This document shows positions 53,850 through 62,356 of a stretch of 64,000 bases of DNA, piece after piece; within the stretch, counting starts at the first letter, position 1; every line of letters starts with the position of its first letter. A program made the position numbers and the translations under genes. The stretch covers positions 186,001 to 250,000 of the forward strand of contig JAFHKR010000038.1 in assembly GCA_017052515.1 (NCBI GenBank). Direction: 5' to 3'. The DNA is from Fictibacillus nanhaiensis. GTDB taxonomy: Bacteria > Bacillota > Bacilli > Bacillales > Fictibacillaceae. The notes beneath the pieces are model-generated. The model did not search any database. It had not been told where the DNA came from and saw only the letters and a list, made by a program, of their open reading frames with translations.

Positions 53850-54716
53850 ATGAGTACAAAAGTTCATGAAGCCCTCGCGTGGGCTTCTTCTTTTTTAGCT
53901 GAACACGGACGTGAAAGCTTTGCGGCAGAGATTTTGATGAGGCATGTGTTAGGGGATGTGAACCGAACAGAAATGCTCATGCGCCTTCATGATGTGATGA
54001 GTGAAGAGAATGAGTCGCAACTCAGAGCGGCAGTCGCTCGCCACGCTGAAGGAGAGCCTGTTCAGTATATTACCGGAAAAGAAGAATTTTACGGTCGAAC
54101 GTTTTCGGTAAACGAAGAAGTCTTAATCCCAAGACCGGAAACAGAAGAGTTGGTCGAGCACACACTAACGCTTATTTCAGAACATTTTAGTGACTATGAG
54201 ACTGTTGCTGTTGCAGATATTGGAACAGGTAGCGGCGCCATTTCGATCTCATTAGCTCTAGAAAACAATCGACTGGACGTATTCACGGTTGATATTGCAG
54301 AGGAATCGATTGAGGTAGCGAAAGGAAACGCCGATCGACTTGGGGCAGAGGTTACATTCCTGCACGGTGACCTTTTACATCCTTTTATTAGTAGTGGGAA
54401 GAAACTTGATGTAGTAGTATCCAATCCGCCGTACATCCCAGATCATGAGATCGCGGTCCTTGAAACGATCGTAAAAGACCGTGAACCGATGAGAGCACTA
54501 AGCGGTGGGGAAGACGGCTATGTGTTCTATCGAAGATTCATGGAAGAACTGCCACTCGTTCTGAAAGAAAAAGCGATCGTAGGCTTTGAAGTAGGAGCAG
54601 GGCAGGGAGAGACGGTAGCGGGCATGCTTCGTGTCACGTTCCCTGGTGCGGATGTGTATGTGAAGGAAGACATCAGCGGCAAGGACCGCATGGTGTTCGC
54701 CATCCTCGGGAAATAA
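53850..54716 (+). CDS. prmC: release factor glutamine methyltransferase
   Basis: A 288-residue SAM-dependent methylase that modifies the GGQ glutamine of RF1 and RF2. The N-terminal helical domain is followed by the SAM motif DIGTGSGAISISLA at 123-136 and the catalytic NPPY at 192-195, which binds the target amide. Length equals B. subtilis PrmC (YwkE). Start ATG is one base after the prfA stop; SD is weak, so coupling is expected. The final GGG AAA TAA comes from a repeated palindromic element. Confidence 0.95.
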   Translation: MSTKVHEALAWASSFLAEHGRESFAAEILMRHVLGDVNRTEMLMRLHDVMSEENESQLRAAVARHAEGEPVQYITGKEEFYGRTFSVNEEVLIPRPETEELVEHTLTLISEHFSDYETVAVADIGTGSGAISISLALENNRLDVFTVDIAEESIEVAKGNADRLGAEVTFLHGDLLHPFISSGKKLDVVVSNPPYIPDHEIAVLETIVKDREPMRALSGGEDGYVFYRRFMEELPLVLKEKAIVGFEVGAGQGETVAGMLRVTFPGADVYVKEDISGKDRMVFAILGK

Positions 54717-54751
54717 AGTGGGAAATGGGGTCTGACCCCGGGTCAGACCCC
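54708..54751. repeat. GGGGTCTGACCCC element, tandem pair
   Basis: GGGAAATAA (the prmC end), then GGGAAATGGGGTCTGACCCC and a second core GGGTCAGACCCC immediately after. It has the same layout as the arm at the end of cdr. Confidence 0.8.
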
Positions 54752-54767
54752 AAACAATTTACACACA

Positions 54768-54824
54768 ATTCAAAAGGCCGACTGGGTACAAGCATGTAAC
54801 GCTTTCAGCCAGTCGGCCTTTTCT
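54768..54824. terminator. 14-bp-stem terminator
   Basis: AAAAGGCCGACTGG pairs perfectly with CCAGTCGGCCTTTT. It follows prmC on the plus strand but equally follows the rbsB remnant on the minus strand, where it was probably the original rbs operon terminator. Confidence 0.8.
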
Positions 54825-54862
54825 AACTTCATTCATTCTACTATTATTTCTACTCTGTTCAA

Positions 54863-55009
54863 CTATTCTTCTTTCACCATCAACTTAAGTGGTGCTGCAA
54901 TCTTCTTTTCTACTTTCTTTCCTGCTAGAACGTCGGATGCTGCTTTCACTGCAAGTTCACCGATCAAGTCAGGTTGCTGTGCGACAGTTGCTGCGAGTTT
55001 TCCTTCATT
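54863..55009 (-). pseudogene. rbsB: 3' remnant of ribose-binding protein gene rbsB
   Basis: On the minus strand about 48 codons ending in TAG read NEGKLAATVAQQPDLIGELA and on to VLAGKKVEKKIAAPLKL, the C-terminus of D-ribose ABC transporter substrate-binding proteins (RbsB). The rest of the gene is missing: the coding match stops abruptly at about 55010, where half of a hairpin repeat (copy 10) begins. There is no start signal. It marks the deletion of an rbs operon. Confidence 0.8.
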
Positions 55010-55054
55010 TCCGCACGCCCCCCGGAAAGCGAGCATCTGTAGCGGAAATCAACC
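55010..55054 (+). repeat. half copy (10) of the hairpin repeat
   Basis: Only the right arm remains, CCGCACGCCCCCCGGAAAGCG through GCGGAAATCAACC, closest to copy 1. The left arm is replaced by the rbsB remnant. Confidence 0.8.
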
Positions 55055-55119
55055 ACTTTCAAAAACACCAGAGCAAAACAAATGTCGAATCAGACAGAAC
55101 GAAAATTAGTAGTTTACTA

Positions 55120-55148
55120 GTATGAAAAAATCCCACCGTGTCCAAACT
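55120..55148 (+). promoter_or_regulatory. sigma-F-type promoter of spoIIR
   Basis: GTATG (55120-55124), 15 bases, GTCCAAACT (55140-55148), against the consensus GYATA-15-GGNNANAHT. spoIIR is sigma-F-dependent in B. subtilis. Confidence 0.6.
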
Positions 55149-55179
55149 GTGGTTAGATACGACGGGGGAGGAAAAAACA

Positions 55180-55848
55180 ATGAAAAAACGCAATCATTTC
55201 TTTATTCTAGTACTTATCTCTTTAGCGGTGATGTTCTTATTTTTTGAAACACAAACCAAGGTGGCGAACGCAACCATGAACGCCTCTGTTAAGATACCGG
55301 ATGAATCGATCAGACTTCGCATTCTAGCAAACAGCAATACGGATGCCGACCAAAAGCTGAAGCGTGAGATCCGTGATGAAGTGAACGCTCAGATCACGAC
55401 TTGGGTGGGTGAGCTATCTACGATTTCTGAAGCGCGTGAGATCATTCGTAAACAGTTGCCAACGATTGAAAAGATCGTTCAACATAAGTTGGATGAAGCC
55501 GGCCTTGAGAAGACGTTTTCTGTAGAGTTAAACAAAGTAGCTTTTCCTACTAAAATGTACGGCGACTACATCTATCCGGCAGGTCAGTATGAAGCGGTCC
55601 TGATCACCCTTGGTGAAGGGGAAGGGAAGAACTGGTGGTGTGTGCTCTTCCCGCCATTATGCTTCCTAGACTTTGAAAATGGCGATGCTGTAAAGGAAAA
55701 CAAAGATGGCAAAGGCGATGTAGTAGATACGGCTTCTGCTGATCCAGGTGCAGACCAAGCAGATGAAGCTGAGGAAATCGAGACGAAATACTTTGTGGTA
55801 GAACTATTTGATAGCCTGTTCTCTTTTGTAGGATCCTTATTCTCTTAA
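55180..55848 (+). CDS. spoIIR: stage II sporulation protein R
   Basis: A 222-residue secreted signalling protein (B. subtilis 224 aa). After a signal peptide or anchor helix (FFILVLISLAVMFLFF), the domain with IPDESIRLRILANSNTDADQKLKREIRDEVN is the family signature; GQYEAVLITLGEGEGKNWWCVLFPPLCF follows. Made in the forespore under sigma-F, it activates SpoIIGA to process pro-sigma-E in the mother cell. GGGGGAGG lies 9 bases before ATG 55180. A sigma-F-like promoter lies 32 bases further up. Confidence 0.93.
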   Translation: MKKRNHFFILVLISLAVMFLFFETQTKVANATMNASVKIPDESIRLRILANSNTDADQKLKREIRDEVNAQITTWVGELSTISEAREIIRKQLPTIEKIVQHKLDEAGLEKTFSVELNKVAFPTKMYGDYIYPAGQYEAVLITLGEGEGKNWWCVLFPPLCFLDFENGDAVKENKDGKGDVVDTASADPGADQADEAEEIETKYFVVELFDSLFSFVGSLFS

Positions 55849-55887
55849 AATGTGCATATTTTCCTCCCTATTTTCATAGATTATAGA

Positions 55888-55932
55888 AAATGAAGAAGGT
55901 AACCGAATGGTGGTTAGCCTTCTTTTTTTAAA
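55888..55932 (+). terminator. terminator of spoIIR
   Basis: GAAGAAGG-T-AACC pairs with GGTT-AG-CCTTC, followed by seven T residues. Confidence 0.8.
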
Positions 55933-56006
55933 ATGATTTTCGTGATGAAATGGTGAAAAACAGCCGAACGAAGGCTGAAATTATATAGGAATAGGGGAGT
56001 TATGTG

Positions 56007-56444
56007 ATGACGATAATCTTAAGGCAGGCTATGCAGCATGAAGCCAAAGATCTGCTACAGCTCGTCGGAAAAGCCGGACTACAGTCAGAAGGGATTAAAG
56101 ACAGCATTGAAAATTATTTAGTCGTGGTAAACGACCAAGGTGAGACCATCGGTACAGTCGGTTTAGAGAGAATCGGAAACGATGGATTGCTCCGATCTTT
56201 CGTACTGAAGCAGAAATATTCGTCAGAGACGCTTCTTCTTAAACTCATCGATAAAATTTTGGTATACTCAAAAGATAAAGGAGTCGAAACCCTTTATTTA
56301 CTTACGAAAGCTGTGCATATGTTCGAACAACTTTCTTTCAAAACGATTCCGAAAGATAAAGTGCCTCCACATATCGAGAGCGCGGATCATATAAAAAATA
56401 ACGCAACATCAGGAGCAGAACTTTTAGCTTATGCACTAGATTAA
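56007..56444 (+). CDS. ywlB: GNAT-type N-acetyltransferase YwlB
   Basis: A 145-residue GNAT-fold protein between spoIIR and ywlC, the position of B. subtilis YwlB. Core strands NYLVVVNDQGETIGTVGLERIGNDGLLRSFVL and the helix after it fit the acetyl-CoA domain, though the classic Q/RxxGxG/A loop is degenerate (LKQKYSSETLL), so the enzymatic activity is doubtful. It resembles the ArsN2/ArgA-like group by length. AGGGGAG precedes ATG 56007, with GTG 56004 as alternative. The DnaA-box cluster follows its stop. Confidence 0.75.
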   Translation: MTIILRQAMQHEAKDLLQLVGKAGLQSEGIKDSIENYLVVVNDQGETIGTVGLERIGNDGLLRSFVLKQKYSSETLLLKLIDKILVYSKDKGVETLYLLTKAVHMFEQLSFKTIPKDKVPPHIESADHIKNNATSGAELLAYALD

Positions 56445-56462
56445 TAAGAAATTGTCAACAAG

Positions 56463-56661
56463 TTGTCCACAATTTGCGACAAATTGTGTATAACTCTGTG
56501 GATATAAAAGTTTTGTAATCGACCTTTTCAAAGAAGGTTGACCTGAGTAATAGAAAGGATTTATCTCATGAAATCATTCCAAACGGAACGCTGGGCTGTG
56601 GATAAAACAGAAAATACTCTAGAAAATCATCCACATATTATTCAGGCTTCCCTGTGGATAA
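56463..56661. promoter_or_regulatory. DnaA-box cluster at ywlC
   Basis: Perfect DnaA boxes (TTATNCACA, either strand) at 56485-56493, 56597-56605 and 56653-56661, plus one-mismatch boxes at 56463-56471, 56497-56505 and 56627-56635; another perfect one at 56934-56942. They straddle the ywlC start. I recall that B. subtilis has a stable DnaA-binding cluster at ywlC, which agrees. Confidence 0.7.
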
Positions 56662-57623
56662 ATGAAAATGAAGTAGTCGCTATTCCAACAGAAACGGTTT
56701 ATGGTTTGGCGGGGAACGCAAGAAGTGATGACGCGATCAAACGCATTTTTGAAGCGAAGGGAAGACCGAGTGATAACCCTCTGATCGTTCACATCTCAGA
56801 TCTCTCACAATTAAAGGGGCTTGTTTCTTCTGTTTCAGATACAGCAAAAAAATTAATGACTGCGTTTTGGCCGGGCCCATTGACCATTGTGTTGCCAAAA
56901 GGTGAAAACGTCAGTGAAAGAGTTACTGCTGGGTTATCCACAGTTGCGGTAAGGATGCCAGACCATGAGATCGCTCTTGCAGTCATCTCTGCTTCGGGTG
57001 TCCCACTTGCTGCACCAAGTGCTAACCTTTCGGGAAAACCAAGCCCCACTTCAGCTCAGCACGTTTATGAAGATCTAAAAGGTAGAATTCCTGGCATTGT
57101 GGATGGTGGTTCAACCGGTGTTGGCGTTGAATCTACGGTTGTTGAGTGTACAGGTGACCTTGTCACGATTTTACGACCGGGCGGAATTACGTTAGAAGAG
57201 CTAGAAAAGGTAGCGGGTTCAGGGCAAGTTGTGGTAGATCCCGGATTGGAAAACGAAAAACAAGCGCCGAAATCCCCAGGTATGAAATATACACACTATG
57301 CACCTGATGCACCGTTCGTACTTGTGGATGGAAGCGTGGAATTCCTACAGAGACTTGTGGATCAAGAACGCGAAGCAGGAAAACGGATTGGAATTCTGAC
57401 GACAGAAGAAAGAGCTGACGTTTATAAAGCGGATTGTGTGATTCCAGCGGGAAATCGTTCTAATCCTGAATCCGTAGCTCAGCATCTATACGAAGCGTTA
57501 CGCGCGTTTAACGAAGCGGGTGTCGATCAAATTTTCGGAGAGGTTTTCCCGAAAACAGGGGTCGGTGTTGCGATCATGAACAGACTTGAAAAATCGGCCG
57601 GCGGGAATATCATAAAAGAATAG
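56568..57623 (+). CDS. ywlC: threonylcarbamoyl-AMP synthase YwlC/Sua5
   Basis: A 351-residue Sua5-type enzyme that makes threonylcarbamoyl-AMP from threonine, bicarbonate and ATP for the t6A37 modification of ANN-reading tRNAs. The YrdC domain (about 20-215) shows VVAIPTETVYGLAGNARSDD, KGRPSDNPLIVHI, WPGPLTIVL and GVPLAAPSANLSGKPSPT; the Sua5 domain (about 240-351) has MKYTHYAPDAPF. AGAAAGGA precedes the ATG. The 5' end of the gene contains two perfect DnaA boxes. Confidence 0.95.
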   Translation: MKSFQTERWAVDKTENTLENHPHIIQASLWINENEVVAIPTETVYGLAGNARSDDAIKRIFEAKGRPSDNPLIVHISDLSQLKGLVSSVSDTAKKLMTAFWPGPLTIVLPKGENVSERVTAGLSTVAVRMPDHEIALAVISASGVPLAAPSANLSGKPSPTSAQHVYEDLKGRIPGIVDGGSTGVGVESTVVECTGDLVTILRPGGITLEELEKVAGSGQVVVDPGLENEKQAPKSPGMKYTHYAPDAPFVLVDGSVEFLQRLVDQEREAGKRIGILTTEERADVYKADCVIPAGNRSNPESVAQHLYEALRAFNEAGVDQIFGEVFPKTGVGVAIMNRLEKSAGGNIIKE

Positions 57624-57628
57624 AATGA

Positions 57629-57672
57629 TGCTCTGATTCAGCGTTTTTTGATTGGATCAGAGCTTTTTTGTT
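57629..57672 (+). terminator. terminator of ywlC
   Basis: GCTCTGATTC pairs with GGATCAGAGC, followed by six T residues. Confidence 0.8.
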
Positions 57673-57748
57673 ATTAAAGGGAGCTGCAGTGGCTGTTTGG
57701 TCTAGTTTGCACTGGGAATTTTAGTAGTGGAAATCGTAATGTTTAATA

Positions 57749-57851
57749 ATTTCACGGTAATCCCTTTTAATTTCACGGTAATTCAAAATATATTCACGGA
57801 TAGAGCCTATAATTTCACGGATAAAATTATTTAAACGATTTTCGACAAACA
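57749..57851 (-). repeat. 21-bp array A6, four units
   Basis: Read on the minus strand: leader TTTGTCGAAAATCG (57851-57838), then four units with core CCGTGAAATTATAGG, 21 bases apart. It lies 20 bases downstream of the minus-strand kinase terminator, so both its orientation and position follow that gene. Confidence 0.8.
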
Positions 57852-57870
57852 ACCACACTAAGCGTCCACC

Positions 57871-57916
57871 TAAAAAACAAGCCTGCGTCTACTCAAGACA
57901 CAGGCTTGTTTTTTTC
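57871..57916. terminator. terminator overlapping the kinase stop
   Basis: AACAAGCCTG and CAGGCTTGTT form the stem with T runs on both sides (TTTTTTAGG leftward). The kinase stop codon lies within the right arm. Confidence 0.85.
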
Positions 57917-60112
57917 GATCGGAAGCAGGATGGAGAAGGTTGTTCCTTGATCAATCTTGCTGTTGATTAGTATTTTACCGTGGTGGTTCTCTACGATCTT
58001 ATAACAGATCATGAGCCCGAGGCCGGTACCTTTTTCTTTGGTGGTATAAAAAGGTTCACCCAAAGTTGGCAACCGTTCTTCTGATATTCCGCAGCCATGA
58101 TCGATGAAAGAAGCAACCACATATCCGCCTTCTTTCTTTAGATGAATATGTACAGAGCCGCCGGTTGGCATCGCTTCGATCGCGTTTTTCAACATGTTCA
58201 CGAACACTTGCTTGATCTGATTGTCCACACACCATATTTCTGGCAGATCTGGTTCACTCTCGAAATAAATCTGAACATTCGTTAGGATCGCCTGAGTATC
58301 AAGAATCGAGATGACGTGTCGCAACAGTTGGCGCAGGTCGGTCTGTACAAAGTTCATCGCTTGCGGCTTAGCGAGCAACATAAATTCTCCGACGATGCTG
58401 TTGATTCGATCAATCTCGGAGAGCATGATCTCGTAATAGTCTTCATTCTCTGAAGCTCTAGATTGTAGAAGCTGTAAAAATCCGCGGATTGAGGTGAGCG
58501 GGTTGCGAATCTCATGCGCTACACCTGCGGCAAGCTGTCCGAGAACAGAGAGCTTGTCAGATTTTCTTAGCATTTCTTCGGTCTTTTTTCGTTCGGTCAG
58601 ATCACGAGCTACAACAACGAACGAATCAGGCTGATCTGAATCGTTGGCGATAGGAGTAGCGTTTGCTTCAAGGGTTACCCAATGGCCGTGTGCATGCTTG
58701 CATCTGACTTCAAACTTTACAGGTTTTTGAGTTTGAACCATCTCGTTCATCGCCATTCTGACTTTTGCTCGGTCATCTGAATGGAAGAATCCTTGAATCT
58801 TTTTCCCATCATAAAGAGACGGATCAAAGCCGAGAAGAAGACGGTTTGAAGGAGAGACGTATTTGACGTTTCCTTCAAGGTCAACGACACCTACTAAATC
58901 AGTCGTGTTCTCTGCGATGATACGGTACTTTTCTTCGCTTTCTTTTAACGCTTTTTCTTTTAGTTTTTTATCTGTGATATCTCTGGAGATCGCGGATAAT
59001 GCCACGACTTCACCGTTCTCGCCATAGATCGGACTTAAGGAAAGGCTTACATTTAATCGTTTGCCAGACTTCGTTAATCGGATCGTCTCCACGCCTTTAA
59101 CATATCCACCATGTTTGACGATCGTCATGAGCCTATCGGATTCAGCTACCTTATCCTCTGGAACAACGGGCAAGATGTGTGAAGTCATATTGGCGAGATC
59201 GTCTTCAGTCCATCCATATATGAATTCAAACGCCGGGTTCACTTTTACAGAAAAGTCTGTAAGGTGGACGACTGAGATCGCATCACTAGAATGATAGATC
59301 ACAGATTCCAGCAGGTCCTTTGTTTCACGAAGTTCTTTTTCCGCCTCTCTTTTTGCGGTTACGTCTTTTGCGATTCCGAAAACACCGAGAACTTTATTGA
59401 GAACGATGATTGGAGTAAGGGTGAACATGATCTGGCGTGTTTCACCGTTCTTTTGCTTGATTCGGGTTTCGTACATTTTGGAATTTCCTTCTAATGCATC
59501 CTTAAACTGATCAACCGCGGCAGCTCTTCTGTCTGGCATCATGAACGGATTAAACGTCATGTTCAAAAGCTCTGTCTCGCTATAACCGCTCAAGGTTGCA
59601 CACGCTTTATTGACAGTCGTAAATTTGCCTTCAAGATCGAGCGAAAACAAGGCATCGATGTTATGGTCCATCAATGACCGGAAGCGCTGTTCACTCTCAG
59701 CAAGCTGAGTTTCAACGGATACTCGTTCAGTGAGATCAACACAAAATCCATACACCTCAGAAACGGTACCATCTTTATCATAAATGGGGCCGATCGCAGC
59801 TAAAAAAGGAATACCGTTCAGTTCGGATTCGTACGTAAGACTTTCTCCTTTCAGCGCTCTTTCGTACATTTCTTTTTTAAAGTCTGCAATTTCTTTAGGA
59901 AAGATGTCTTCTATTCTCTTTTGAAGTACGTTTTCACGTTTAAGGCCAAACAAGTCAAACAGTTCACCTTCGCTCTCGGTCATAATGAGGTTTTCATTAT
60001 GCTTCATACATCGAAAAGTCATGCTTTTTTGACGTGACAGGCCAGTCGGGAATGGCGACGTTCGCCACATGTCTTTTCCATTTGCCGTTATGGCCGATGC
60101 GTTATGGACCAT
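57893..60112 (-). CDS. four-PAS sensor histidine kinase, KinE-like
   Basis: A 739-residue soluble kinase. Four PAS segments (roughly residues 35-135, 140-260, 265-385 and 390-515, each closed by a PAC such as FGIAKDVTAKRE, LSAISRDITDKK and FVVVARDLTERKK) precede the dimerisation domain with His in AAGVAHEIRNPLTSIRGFL and an ATPase domain (MLKNAIEAM, DHGCGI, GTGLGLMI). There are no membrane helices and no partner regulator. Length is close to B. subtilis KinE (738 aa), so a sporulation phosphorelay role is plausible. AAAGGAG lies about 10 bases before the ATG. B. subtilis has no kinase at this position. Confidence 0.8.
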   Translation of the reverse strand: MVHNASAITANGKDMWRTSPFPTGLSRQKSMTFRCMKHNENLIMTESEGELFDLFGLKRENVLQKRIEDIFPKEIADFKKEMYERALKGESLTYESELNGIPFLAAIGPIYDKDGTVSEVYGFCVDLTERVSVETQLAESEQRFRSLMDHNIDALFSLDLEGKFTTVNKACATLSGYSETELLNMTFNPFMMPDRRAAAVDQFKDALEGNSKMYETRIKQKNGETRQIMFTLTPIIVLNKVLGVFGIAKDVTAKREAEKELRETKDLLESVIYHSSDAISVVHLTDFSVKVNPAFEFIYGWTEDDLANMTSHILPVVPEDKVAESDRLMTIVKHGGYVKGVETIRLTKSGKRLNVSLSLSPIYGENGEVVALSAISRDITDKKLKEKALKESEEKYRIIAENTTDLVGVVDLEGNVKYVSPSNRLLLGFDPSLYDGKKIQGFFHSDDRAKVRMAMNEMVQTQKPVKFEVRCKHAHGHWVTLEANATPIANDSDQPDSFVVVARDLTERKKTEEMLRKSDKLSVLGQLAAGVAHEIRNPLTSIRGFLQLLQSRASENEDYYEIMLSEIDRINSIVGEFMLLAKPQAMNFVQTDLRQLLRHVISILDTQAILTNVQIYFESEPDLPEIWCVDNQIKQVFVNMLKNAIEAMPTGGSVHIHLKKEGGYVVASFIDHGCGISEERLPTLGEPFYTTKEKGTGLGLMICYKIVENHHGKILINSKIDQGTTFSILLPIEKNKPVS

Positions 60113-60300
60113 GCTTGTTCCTCTCCTTTACATACAGATTCACTTCCTTTTATATACGATAAAAATCACATTATCCCTTCCTCTAAAGCGGTAAAGAGTT
60201 CCATTTTTTCATTCTTCCAACAGCTTGTATGGTTTTTAGTCTTTTTAAAAGTAGACATGCATAGTCTGAAAGTATGATGGTTTAAGGGAGTGGGAAGTAT

Positions 60301-60852
60301 TTGGCAACCATGGGAGAATGGATGACACTGTTATTTATGTCAGTTGCGCTAGGTATGGACGCTTTTTCGATCGGCCTAGGGATGGGGATGTTATCGCTTC
60401 GCATAAGACAAATTATGAAAATAGGAATTACGATAGGAATCTTTCATATGCTCATGCCACTTGCAGGAATGACGCTCGGTAAACAGATCTCTGTTCATTT
60501 TGGCGGTATAGCAGCCATCATCGGTGGAATTCTGCTTGTCATACTGGGTGTAACGATGATTCGGTCTTCGTTTTCAAATGATGATGAACCGTTCGTACAG
60601 CCGATCGGTATTGGGCTCTTCGTCTTTGCGCTAAGCGCCTCGTTAGATAGTTTTTCAGTGGGATTATCACTAGGTATCTATGGAGCAAAAACGTGGCTTA
60701 CGATTACGATGTTTGGTCTCATGAGCATGGTCTTAACGTGGGCTGGATTGATCATGGGAAAAAAAGTACAGAAGTGGCTCGGTTCCTATGGTGAAGCGTT
60801 AGGCGGATGCATCCTCCTTGCTTTTGGGGTGAAGATTCTGTTTCCGTTCTAA
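60301..60852 (+). CDS. mntP: manganese efflux pump MntP
   Basis: A 183-residue membrane protein with six helices, exporting Mn2+. The two internal half-repeats carry the ion-binding aspartates in [13 protein letters not shown] and [12 protein letters not shown]. It lies between ywlC and ywlE as in B. subtilis (YwlD). It starts at TTG 60301 or ATG 60310; the SD GGGAGTGGGAAG is compatible with either. I found no yybP-type manganese riboswitch in the 190 bases upstream. Confidence 0.9.
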   Translation: MATMGEWMTLLFMSVALGMDAFSIGLGMGMLSLRIRQIMKIGITIGIFHMLMPLAGMTLGKQISVHFGGIAAIIGGILLVILGVTMIRSSFSNDDEPFVQPIGIGLFVFALSASLDSFSVGLSLGIYGAKTWLTITMFGLMSMVLTWAGLIMGKKVQKWLGSYGEALGGCILLAFGVKILFPF

Positions 60853-60898
60853 ATGCTATCATTGCTGTTATTCTCTGGAGTGTTTCTCCCATTGAGAG

Positions 60899-61034
60899 GT
60901 TGATCGGAGTGGAAGGTTGCGAGACTCCTGCGGGACGAGTGGGACAGGTGAGACCCTTAGAGGCGCAAAGCGGCAAGGGGCTCACCGCCCGCCCCGCGGA
61001 AAGCGAAGCAACCTGGAACGGAGAGAAACAACTT
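60899..61034 (+). repeat. ~130-bp hairpin repeat, copy 11
   Basis: From GTTGATCGGAGTGGAAGG to CTGGAACGGAGAGAAACAAC, with a slightly altered right end. Apical stem CCCTT / AAGGG. Confidence 0.85.
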
Positions 61035-61157
61035 ACAAAACTACTTCGAATACGAAAAACAGGCATTTTTTTATTCACTAATCCGATGATATACTTACTA
61101 GTAAGAGCGTTAACCTATAGTAAAATAGGGAAAGATAGAATATGAGGTGAATTCACC

Positions 61158-61766
61158 ATGAATGTTTTATTTATTTGTACAGGCAATACGTGTCGCAGTC
61201 CGATGGCTGAGGCCATTTTACGCAAAAAAGGAAAAGGGAAATTCAACGTTAAATCAGCTGGTGTATTTGCTGGAAACGGTGCCGTGATGAGTTCGAATGC
61301 GACACAAGCTCTTTCGGAAAGAAGTATTAAAGAAAGTCATCAGTCGCAAGGTGTGTCCGATTATTTGATCGAGTGGGCAGATCTTATCTTAACGATGACC
61401 GAGAGCCATAAACATGCGCTCGTCGGACGCTGGCCAGATGCGGTAAATAAGACGTATACATTAAAAGAGTATGTTCTCGACGACGATGAGCAGAAAAAGA
61501 TTGAAGAGATCTATGAGCTCTATACAGAGATCGAGATGCTGAAGCTTCAGTATATGTCAAAGGACTCTGCAGATGAAGAAGTAAGACAGGCGTTTGAAAG
61601 AGAAGTAAGGCCCCTCGTTGAAAGAAGGATGAAGTTAGAGAGTGAAATCCCTTCTCTAGACATTACAGATCCGTTCGGTGGACCGCTTCATCTTTATCAA
61701 GAAACAAGAGACGAAATTGAAGTTCTTATTGAAAAATTAATGAAAAAAGACGATAGCAAGAAGTAG
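61158..61766 (+). CDS. ywlE: protein arginine phosphatase YwlE with helical insertion
   Basis: A 202-residue low-molecular-weight phosphatase. The P-loop CTGNTCRS (Cys7, Arg13) carries Thr11, the residue that makes YwlE select phospho-arginine over phospho-tyrosine; the general acid is Asp171 in ITDPFGG. It counteracts the McsB kinase, which marks proteins for ClpCP. B. subtilis YwlE is about 150 aa: the extra residues here lie between LKEYV (102-106) and DPFGG (171-175), a charged, helix-forming stretch of about 55 residues. GAGGTGA precedes the ATG. Confidence 0.9.
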   Translation: MNVLFICTGNTCRSPMAEAILRKKGKGKFNVKSAGVFAGNGAVMSSNATQALSERSIKESHQSQGVSDYLIEWADLILTMTESHKHALVGRWPDAVNKTYTLKEYVLDDDEQKKIEEIYELYTEIEMLKLQYMSKDSADEEVRQAFEREVRPLVERRMKLESEIPSLDITDPFGGPLHLYQETRDEIEVLIEKLMKKDDSKK

Positions 61767-61812
61767 TAGGACAAAATGAGGTAAGGCTGTTCTAAATTGC
61801 CTAGCAGTCACA

Positions 61813-61841
61813 TTGAACGGGTAATTGGAAGAGCATATAAT
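61813..61841 (+). promoter_or_regulatory. sigma-A promoter of rpiB
   Basis: TTGAAC (61813-61818), 17 bases, TATAAT (61836-61841), 33 bases before the rpiB start. Confidence 0.65.
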
Positions 61842-61874
61842 GAAAAAAAGTATGAGAGAGCAGGTGCACACAAC

Positions 61875-62315
61875 ATGAAAGTAGCAATTGGATCAGATCA
61901 CGCCGGAGTTGAATTAAGAAAAGAAATCATCAGCATGATTGAAGAGCTGGGTATGCAAGTGGAGGATGTTGGCTGTGAATGCGACACATCTGTAGACTAT
62001 CCAGACTATGCGATTCCTGTAGCAGAAAAAGTAGCCAACGGTGAAGCTGATCGCGGAATTCTAATCTGCGGTACGGGCATTGGAATGAGCATTGCAGCGA
62101 ACAAAGTTAAAGGAATCCGTTGTGCGCTTGTTCATGATCTATTCAGCGCTAAAGCTACAAGACAGCATAATGACAGCAATGTACTTGCAATGGGTGAACG
62201 TGTCATCGGGCCGGGTCTCGCACTTGAAATCGCAAAAGTATGGCTGACGACAGAATATGAAGGCGGACGTCACGGTCGCCGTGTAGATAAAATCTCTCAA
62301 TATGAAGGCCAATAG
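61875..62315 (+). CDS. rpiB: ribose-5-phosphate isomerase B
   Basis: A 146-residue RpiB-type isomerase interconverting ribose 5-phosphate and ribulose 5-phosphate. Motifs: IGSDHAGVELRKEI at the N-terminus, VDYPDYA, the active-site Cys in GILICGTGIGMSIAANK and ARQHNDSN-like TRQHNDSNVLAMG. ATG 61875 follows AGGTG by 8 bases; the longer reading from 61797 would cover the promoter. Position between ywlE and ywlG equals B. subtilis ywlF. Confidence 0.94.
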   Translation: MKVAIGSDHAGVELRKEIISMIEELGMQVEDVGCECDTSVDYPDYAIPVAEKVANGEADRGILICGTGIGMSIAANKVKGIRCALVHDLFSAKATRQHNDSNVLAMGERVIGPGLALEIAKVWLTTEYEGGRHGRRVDKISQYEGQ

Positions 62316-62356
62316 CCTAAAGCTATAAACCCATAAAATGAAGGGAAGACCATCTC

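Noticed and set aside
54791..54804. TGAAAGCGTTACAT (minus strand) in the loop of the rbs-side terminator as a cre site
   Set aside because: One mismatch at a conserved C, and it lies downstream of a dead gene, so any function is lost or accidental.
60113..60300. Manganese riboswitch before mntP
   Set aside because: The conserved motifs of the yybP-ykoY family are not visible.
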